10,680 nt of DNA, taken from NCBI GenBank assembly GCA_947373615.1, contig CANBYN010000040.1, forward strand, positions 1 through 10,680, written 5' to 3'. The notes beneath the pieces were generated by a model. The model saw only the letters and a program-made list of their open reading frames with translations. It made no database searches and had not been told where the DNA came from. Shown piece after piece: positions 7,018-10,680 of the stretch (within the stretch, counting starts at the first letter, position 1; each line of letters starts with the position of its first letter). The DNA comes from Burkholderiaceae bacterium (GTDB lineage Bacteria > Pseudomonadota > Gammaproteobacteria > Burkholderiales > Burkholderiaceae). The position numbers were made by a program, and so were the translations under genes.

Positions 7018-7512
7018 CTACCGGTAAACAATGTCAGCGCGACGATTCTCTTTAAAAGCAGCCTCGGTTTGCGCTGGGTTCTCAGGTTTCTCTTTGCCAA
7101 AACTAACTGCCTCTAATTGAGATTCATTAACGCCTAAAGAAACAAGCGCCTTCTTTATTGCCTCAGAACGCTTTTGACCTAAGGCTAGGTTATATTCCGC
7201 CGTGCCGCGATCATCGGTATTACCCTGAATAATGATGGCGGCCTTTTGCTGCTGGAATGACTTTAGGTATGAAGCGTGAGCTGCAATCGTTGAGGCGTAC
7301 TTTGGATCAAGCGAGTAACTATCAAACTCAAAGTAAATAGAACGCTTTCCATAGACACTAGATTTTGGATCGCTGATGGGGTCATACGACATCGAGCCAC
7401 CTGCATTAACGGTGGCTACCCCATTAGAGTCATCCAATTTAACCCCGCTACTGCAGGCAGCGACCAGCAAAACAGCAAAAACCGCGAGCGATAACTTTAC
7501 AAACTTAAACAT
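7018..7512 (-). CDS. Peptidoglycan-associated (Pal/OmpA-like) lipoprotein
   Basis: A 164-residue outer-membrane lipoprotein: signal peptide with lipobox VAAC and acylated Cys20, a short linker, then an OmpA-like peptidoglycan-binding domain. The block SIYFEFDSYSLDPKY matches the Pal strand VYFDLDKYDI; IIIQGNTDDRGTAEYNLALGQKRSEAIKKAL is the diaminopimelate-binding core; VSFGKEKPENP and ENRRADIVYR complete it. Length and order are those of true Pal. Here it stands alone, without tolQRAB or cpoB, inside a probable island, so it is more likely an extra copy than the Tol-Pal component; whether another pal exists cannot be seen here. I chose the ATG at 7512 (GGGA ten bases upstream) over an in-frame TTG five codons earlier. 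Confidence 0.88.
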   Translation of the reverse strand: MFKFVKLSLAVFAVLLVAACSSGVKLDDSNGVATVNAGGSMSYDPISDPKSSVYGKRSIYFEFDSYSLDPKYASTIAAHASYLKSFQQQKAAIIIQGNTDDRGTAEYNLALGQKRSEAIKKALVSLGVNESQLEAVSFGKEKPENPAQTEAAFKENRRADIVYR

Positions 7513-7531
7513 GATGAAAATTCCCAATTGA

Positions 7532-7550
7532 GGCTAAACAATGTTTAGCC
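7532..7550 (-). promoter_or_regulatory. Stem-loop at the predicted 5' end of the pal-like mRNA
   Basis: GGCTAAAC (7532-7539) and GTTTAGCC (7543-7550) form a perfect 8-bp stem with a 3-base loop. Given the promoter at 7556-7583, transcription would start about at 7549-7550, putting the hairpin at the very 5' end of the transcript, 19 bases before the start codon. Such 5' hairpins protect mRNAs like ompA from decay; that role is inferred. No T-tract follows, so it is not a terminator. Confidence 0.6.
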
Positions 7551-7555
7551 AAGCC

Positions 7556-7583
7556 AATATAAGAACCGGCTAAAAAAAGCCAA
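7556..7583 (-). promoter_or_regulatory. Sigma-70-type promoter for the pal-like gene
   Basis: On the minus strand TTGGCT (7583-7578) and TATATT (7561-7556) are separated by 16 bp, a good match to the consensus. The spacer begins with a T-run and part of a small GGCT/AGCC inverted repeat. It lies between the gene at 7601-7954 and pal, in the correct orientation. Confidence 0.55.
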
Positions 7584-7600
7584 TTCCAAACCTAAGAAAA

Positions 7601-7954
7601 TTAGGCGATCAGTTTTGGGGGTTTGAATGCTGTGTCAGGAAAATTCTGGGTATACAGAGTATCGTTTGCGAAGCTGTAGACAATCGCTTCATTAGAGTAA
7701 AACGGCATTAGAATGCTGGTGTCACTGATATTGGCGGTGATATGACTTATCAAGTACATTGAATGGACTGGATGTTTACCTTCGGAAGAATCATTGCTAT
7801 TGAGATTTTGCGCAGATTGAACGCTCAAACAAACTCCAGTTTGTAATTGAGCCCGCTCAATAGCGCTTTGAATAAAAATGCTCCCTGCCGTCACTTTGAA
7901 GGCAATTACAAATAGGCAAACCGCGAGAATAAAACTTTTCTTGCTAAATCTCAT
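7601..7954 (-). CDS. Small secreted protein of unknown function
   Basis: A 117-residue protein with a clear Sec signal peptide (MRFSKKSFILAVCLFVIAFKVTA, probable cleavage before GS at about residue 23). The mature part of about 94 residues (SIFIQSAIERAQLQTGVCLSV...) has one cysteine, is mixed polar and ends FKPPKLIA; I recognise no domain. I chose the ATG at 7954 because it starts the basic region of the signal peptide; a GTG ten codons upstream would add LIIGYRIVT and overlap the best promoter. No Shine-Dalgarno precedes the ATG. A weak CCTAA/TTAGG hairpin spans the stop codon. It precedes the Pal-like gene in the same direction, but that gene has its own promoter. Confidence 0.65.
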   Translation of the reverse strand: MRFSKKSFILAVCLFVIAFKVTAGSIFIQSAIERAQLQTGVCLSVQSAQNLNSNDSSEGKHPVHSMYLISHITANISDTSILMPFYSNEAIVYSFANDTLYTQNFPDTAFKPPKLIA

Positions 7955-7961
7955 GGTAACT

Positions 7962-7989
7962 ATTCTATACCCAATTATTAGCACATCAA
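7962..7989 (-). promoter_or_regulatory. Promoter very close to the start codon of the secreted-protein gene
   Basis: Minus-strand TTGATG (7989-7984), a 16-bp spacer and TAGAAT (7967-7962). The expected start of transcription, 6-8 bases beyond, falls within about two bases of the ATG at 7954, implying a leaderless or nearly leaderless mRNA, in keeping with the missing Shine-Dalgarno. Confidence 0.4.
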
Positions 7990-8070
7990 TGGTATATGCG
8001 ATAACCCATACCTATGATATTAAATGGTCAATTGCTTACTTATTAATCAACTACCCCATGATAATTCTGG

Positions 8071-8577
8071 CTACTCTCCCCAAATACTCCAATTCAAAGT
8101 CGGTGGAGAAGGCTGATTCCAGGAAACGGGGTATTTTTTGGAGCCAAACCCAAGTCGACTCCAAATCCAGGCAATAACGGAAATAATTGTCACCCCCACT
8201 AAGACTGTAAAACCAAGGTGGCTAAACGTGGCATGACCTTGAATCATGATGAGGGGGTTTGCACCGGCTGGTGGATGAACTGTTCTGGTTAACAGCAGTA
8301 TCCCAATTGTGAGCACTACTGCAAGAACCGATACCCATAGAGCATCACCAAAGAGTTGAAAGGCGATAATCCCGATTAAGCTACTGATTAGGTGCCCGCC
8401 GAATACGGCTCTGGGTTGCGCAGCTGGTGTCGTGGACAATCCAAATAAGAACAACGTGGTTCCACCTAAAGAAGCAAGCAAAAGTGGAGAATTAACTTTT
8501 GTTGCAAGCAATGCCAAGCTGATTGCTACTGAAGAACCCAGCAATACCCATAGTAATCGAAGTAGTTGAATTTTCAT
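8071..8577 (-). CDS. HPP-family integral membrane protein
   Basis: A 168-residue inner-membrane protein with about five hydrophobic segments (roughly 7-25, 31-48, 59-76, 80-98 and 122-140). The family's namesake motif appears as TVHPPAGANP (99-108), preceded by the typical SLGGTTLFLF (36-45) and AQPRAVFGGH (53-62). Known relatives in cyanobacteria and chloroplasts have been linked to nitrite transport; whether this one carries nitrite is unknown. No CBS domains are present, unlike longer family members; the tail after about residue 142 is short and polar. The ATG at 8577 has no strong Shine-Dalgarno. It has no obvious nitrogen-metabolism neighbour, so context does not help. Confidence 0.88.
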   Translation of the reverse strand: MKIQLLRLLWVLLGSSVAISLALLATKVNSPLLLASLGGTTLFLFGLSTTPAAQPRAVFGGHLISSLIGIIAFQLFGDALWVSVLAVVLTIGILLLTRTVHPPAGANPLIMIQGHATFSHLGFTVLVGVTIISVIAWIWSRLGFGSKKYPVSWNQPSPPTLNWSIWGE

Positions 8578-8604
8578 TGCTAGATATTACTCAAAATTCA
8601 AAAT

Positions 8605-8675
8605 GTCTGTTTCTGAGTCAGAAGCAGACGTTTTTCGATATGTTTTCACTGGCGGCTTTGGTCGAACAGCGGACC
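8605..8675. repeat. Two related GTCTG...CAGAC-type inverted-repeat units
   Basis: Unit 1 (8605-8629) pairs GTCTGTTTCTGA with TCAGAAGCAGAC, 11 of 12 matching around one central base, and is followed on the plus strand by GTTTTTC. Unit 2 (8651-8675) runs GGCGGCTTTG-GTCGAACAGCGGACC and resembles unit 1 base for base with small gaps, but its own arms pair less well. From memory this recalls a non-coding sequence family of the form TGTCTGCTTTGGGTCGAAAG common in proteobacterial intergenic DNA; I cannot verify that. The surrounding 244 bp between the HPP gene and the next plus-strand gene hold no other recognisable feature. Confidence 0.5.
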
Positions 8676-8821
8676 TTCGCTTTCAGTATGTGACAGGCAA
8701 AAGCCGGCCAAATAGGAGACATAAGCATCTTCTATATGTTTGTTTGCATACAGACGAATTCATAAGCCTTTTCTAGACTATTCCAGCAATGGATCAACTT
8801 AGCGGGAAGAGAGCGCAATAA

Positions 8822-9052
8822 ATGCATCAATCAAACTTGCATACAGAGAACACTATTAGGTTAATGGAGATAGTTCTTTCTTTAAGTGGCGATGATAAGT
8901 GCTACCCCTATCAAAATCCCCCATATGTCTTAGATCATCAAGGCGGCATCACCCTAAGTAGGGCGCTTAAATCAGAATTAAATAAGAATGGAAATCAGGA
9001 TTTGGTAGCTTGGGCACACCAAAATATTGTGAGTCTTTTTATAGAGAATTAA
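8822..9052 (+). CDS. Small hypothetical protein
   Basis: A 76-residue frame (MHQSNLHTENTIRLMEIVLSLSGDDKCYPYQNPPYVLDHQGGITLSRALKS...) with no signal peptide, membrane segment or domain that I recognise. A purine-rich AGAGAG lies about nine bases before the ATG and could serve as the ribosome binding site. The composition is plausible for a soluble protein, and the second half looks helical. It is one of two plus-strand genes at the right side of the island. A ten-codon frame starting at 8789 ends in TAA immediately before this ATG. Coding status is moderately supported only. Confidence 0.5.
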   Translation: MHQSNLHTENTIRLMEIVLSLSGDDKCYPYQNPPYVLDHQGGITLSRALKSELNKNGNQDLVAWAHQNIVSLFIEN

Positions 9053-9141
9053 TCCTTAATTAAAAAAATAGGGATTGACTAATTGCGCATGCTGGGCAGA
9101 CTTCATATCCATATATAAAAACTCATTAAAAGGAAAACATA

Positions 9142-9456
9142 ATGACTCATGAATACGAAATGATAGATCAAAACATCCTGCTATATGAGGCTCGTTTAAA
9201 GCATATCGATGAATTTTGCGTCCGAGCAGAAAAGCTCATACCTCAATATCCTGAAATACATGTACAGAAACAACTTGCTCCGATTAAGGTGGCGAGAAAG
9301 CGTTTGGCTGAACTTATTCAAGCTGCACGGTCAAAGCTTGATGGAGGAATTGTGCAAAAGTCTATCGAGAATGACCACCAAACTGCATGGAATTTAATTA
9401 CGAATGAACTGGATAAGCTGACAAAGGAATTTGAGGCTTTATTCTTCGGAAAATAA
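9142..9456 (+). CDS. Hypothetical helical (coiled-coil-like) protein
   Basis: A 104-residue soluble protein, nearly all predicted helix by composition and heptad spacing (for example YEARLKHIDEFCVRAEKLI, KVARKRLAELIQAARSKL and ITNELDKLTKEFEALFF), rich in Leu, Ile, Lys and Glu, without proline after residue 47. This suggests a helical bundle or dimeric coiled coil; I recognise no family. The start is well supported: AAGGA seven bases before the ATG. It is the last gene before the right-hand repeats, and its sense matches that of the 76-residue gene upstream, 89 bp away. The AT-rich gap has TTGACT at 9075-9080 but no matching -10. Confidence 0.65.
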   Translation: MTHEYEMIDQNILLYEARLKHIDEFCVRAEKLIPQYPEIHVQKQLAPIKVARKRLAELIQAARSKLDGGIVQKSIENDHQTAWNLITNELDKLTKEFEALFFGK

Positions 9457-9522
9457 GTAAATGAGAAGGGTAAATAAGCAACATCCCCGTAAAGCCTAAT
9501 TTTGAGGGGGTAGATTGAGAAT

Positions 9523-9540
9523 AGTGAGTATTTTTGAGTA
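9523..9540 (+). repeat. Two TGAGTA repeats, candidate arm-type sites (right)
   Basis: AGTGAGTA (9523-9530) and TTTGAGTA (9533-9540) each differ from the left-end TGTGAGTA by one base, are in the same orientation, and lie about 40 bp inside the right att copy. Their pairing with the left set supports a recombinase-binding role. Confidence 0.4.
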
Positions 9541-9576
9541 GATTTTAGATATTTAATATTTATATCATTAACGTGT

Positions 9577-9654
9577 GTCCGCCTCGAGCACCACAAATGG
9601 CTCTCTCGATGCCAGCTATTTCTCAAAAACTTATAAAAAGCTCTCGAGCCAATT
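9577..9654 (+). repeat. attR-like direct repeat, right copy of the tRNA-Leu 3' end
   Basis: Begins GTCCGCCTCGAGCACCACA against GTCCGCCCCGAGGCACCACA at the tRNA, and continues in step through CTCTCTCGATGCCAGCTATTT; 45 of 54 positions match over the best part, then a looser stretch ends with AGCCAATT in both. One G of the acceptor strand is missing, so this copy could not end a tRNA, consistent with a displaced and unselected 3' end. The upstream tRNA sequence is absent here. Confidence 0.78.
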
Positions 9655-9749
9655 GAGGCATTAGTAGCCAACCCTTTGGGTATTTAATCATCTCGATATG
9701 ACTAGCAATGAGGGTCGCACGCATTATGGGTACTGCAGAAAAAAGTTGC

Positions 9750-10580
9750 TTATTTTTCTTGCAATGCTTCCCACCCCTCAGCCCAACAACAAAGATGACC
9801 ATAATCTTTCATCACAATGACCTTAGGTTGATGTCCAACTGGAAACCGATCTACATAACTTTTAGTCACTTCCCATGGAATGATCTGATCCTTACCGCCT
9901 ATATATAAAATTTGCGGGATAGGGGTTAACTCAGTTGTAAAGTTAGCAGGATTTAACGATCCTGTAAGAGGGCTAATAGCGTGATACTTGACCCAGGCAG
10001 TCGTATCAAGATTGCCTGCAATAGAAACTACATTAACCACATCTTTCCTAGATACGGTAGATAGCAAAGCTACGGTAGCTCCTCCTGAATAACCCACTAA
10101 AATCAACTTTTTGGCATGATAGCGATCTTTGAGTTGATTGATAGCTTCGTTGGTAGATTTAATCACTTCAGGAGAAAAGCGTTTATTAGTCCAATAAGGC
10201 TCACTACAAGCTGTAGAATCTTTGACATTGCTAGCTTTTCCATATTGGCATGGCCTGCCAATATAAGCTACTGCTTTACTGGGGTCTTGAGTCGCCAAGC
10301 GCAATGTAATTGGATCAATGGGTGTGGGATCTTCCGAGGGGGTTTCTCGATTATTCCAAGCATGGCCATCGCCTTCAATATAGATGGTTAGCTGATCCGC
10401 TCCAATAAGGGAATTGAGTGGTTTGGTATATGCTTGAAGATTAAAGGTTGAGGTAGTTATAAGAGATGATTGCCATCCTTTATTCTGGGCAATTTGATTT
10501 GCAGTGCTCACTCTTTCTGGAAGGTTTGGGATCGTAGTGCAACCGACTATCAAACCACAAATGAGAGTTGCCAATTTCAA
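9750..10580 (-). CDS. Alpha/beta-hydrolase lipoprotein
   Basis: A 276-residue serine hydrolase of the alpha/beta fold, probably anchored as a lipoprotein: a short signal with lipobox IVGC (acylated Cys14). The nucleophile elbow is GYSGG (163-167, Ser165); Asp231 in GGKDQIIP and His262 in DYGHLCCW are the likely remaining triad members. The strand YIEGDGHAW (67-75) is typical of the oxyanion-hole region in this group. Four further cysteines (111, 125, 264, 265) may form disulfides in the periplasm. Substrate unknown. The start is a TTG with GGAG eight bases before it; no ATG or GTG is in frame nearby. It lies outside the right att repeat and is probably core chromosome. Confidence 0.85.
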   Translation of the reverse strand: MKLATLICGLIVGCTTIPNLPERVSTANQIAQNKGWQSSLITTSTFNLQAYTKPLNSLIGADQLTIYIEGDGHAWNNRETPSEDPTPIDPITLRLATQDPSKAVAYIGRPCQYGKASNVKDSTACSEPYWTNKRFSPEVIKSTNEAINQLKDRYHAKKLILVGYSGGATVALLSTVSRKDVVNVVSIAGNLDTTAWVKYHAISPLTGSLNPANFTTELTPIPQILYIGGKDQIIPWEVTKSYVDRFPVGHQPKVIVMKDYGHLCCWAEGWEALQEK

Positions 10581-10631
10581 AGAAAAGACTCCACGTTTGT
10601 GATGATTTTTAATCGGGTTGATATGTCGTTA

Positions 10632-10658
10632 CTTCAAATTGTTTAAAACAATCTGAAG
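10632..10658. repeat. 27-bp near-perfect palindrome upstream of the hydrolase gene
   Basis: CTTCAAATTGTTT and AAACAATCTGAAG flank a single A; 12 of 13 positions pair. It lies 52 bp before the hydrolase start. No T-tract follows on either strand, so an operator or a structured leader fits better than a terminator, although it could belong to a gene beyond the window. Confidence 0.55.
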
Positions 10659-10680
10659 AACTTGCAAGCCCAGCAATAGG

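Larger units (their letters stand above)
5278..9654. mobile_element. Decayed genomic island integrated at tRNA-Leu(CAA)
   Basis: About 4.3 kb bounded by direct repeats of the tRNA 3' end, with integrase remains next to the tRNA and pointing into the element, and repeated TGAGTA motifs just inside both ends. The contents are accessory genes between two apparently core regions. The integrase is truncated, the two att copies have diverged by roughly 17 percent over their best part, and an internal gene is also cut, so the element looks old and stranded. Limits are inferred from the repeats; the exact crossover point cannot be fixed because the copies differ. Confidence 0.72.

Noticed and set aside
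7878..8177. A 99-codon plus-strand frame between the secreted-protein and HPP genes
   Set aside because: It overlaps both minus-strand genes at their ends, has no ribosome binding site, and both overlapped genes have clear coding signatures.
8789..8821. A ten-codon frame ending in TAA directly before the ATG at 8822, as a possible leader peptide
   Set aside because: It has no run of regulatory codons and no clear ribosome binding site; the juxtaposition can easily be chance.
8744..8847. Direct repeat TTGCATACAGA (8744-8754 and 8837-8847)
   Set aside because: Only 11 bp with no flanking similarity, so it is not evidence of an insertion.
9485..9511. CCCC...GGGG pairing after the helical-protein gene as a terminator
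   Set aside because: The stem is only 4-5 bp with a 17-base loop and has no T-tract behind it.
9318..9671. A 117-codon minus-strand frame across the end of the helical-protein gene and the right att repeat
   Set aside because: It runs antisense to a better-supported gene and through the att repeat; the product looks like chance sequence.

Overview
The window looks like a betaproteobacterial chromosome of the family Burkholderiaceae. The genus Polynucleobacter is my best guess, from the gene order, the moderate-to-low GC content and the protein sequences; this is recognition from memory, not a search. It has three parts.

(1) Positions 1-5059 are a dense minus-strand housekeeping cluster, transcribed in the order yebC, purD, hemF, nadD, rsfS, rlmH, maf, with maf running off the left edge. 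Gaps are 37 bp or less except 46 bp between nadD and rsfS, and maf overlaps the end of rlmH, so most of it is probably one operon. The products serve translation and ribosome maturation (YebC, RsfS, RlmH), purine synthesis (PurD), haem synthesis (HemF), NAD synthesis (NadD) and nucleotide-pool cleaning (Maf).

(2) Positions 5211-9654 are a plus-strand tRNA-Leu(CAA) followed by what reads as an old, decayed genomic island. The 3' end of the tRNA and the DNA just after it (5278-5363) recur as a diverged direct copy at 9577-9654, as expected for attL and attR. Just inside the left copy are three TGTGAGTA repeats and the 5' part of a P4-type tyrosine integrase pointing away from the tRNA; two related TGAGTA repeats lie just inside the right copy. 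The integrase is cut at about 5845 and joined to the 5' part of a convergent peptidase S11 (PBP7-like) gene, so one deletion probably removed the 3' halves of both. The remaining cargo is rich in envelope or exported proteins: a four-CxxC zinc-ribbon-like protein, a lipoprotein, a second Pal-type lipoprotein with its own promoter, 5' stem-loop and terminator, a small secreted protein, an HPP-family membrane protein, and two small unrecognised plus-strand genes. Without a complete integrase the island should no longer move by itself.

(3) Positions 9655-10680 lie outside the right repeat and probably represent the original chromosome beyond the tRNA. They hold a minus-strand alpha/beta-hydrolase lipoprotein and a strong palindrome upstream of it.

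No CRISPR array, rRNA or complete insertion sequence was seen. No intergenic stretch exceeds 300 bases; the longest, 9457-9749, holds the right-hand repeats and otherwise nothing I can name.
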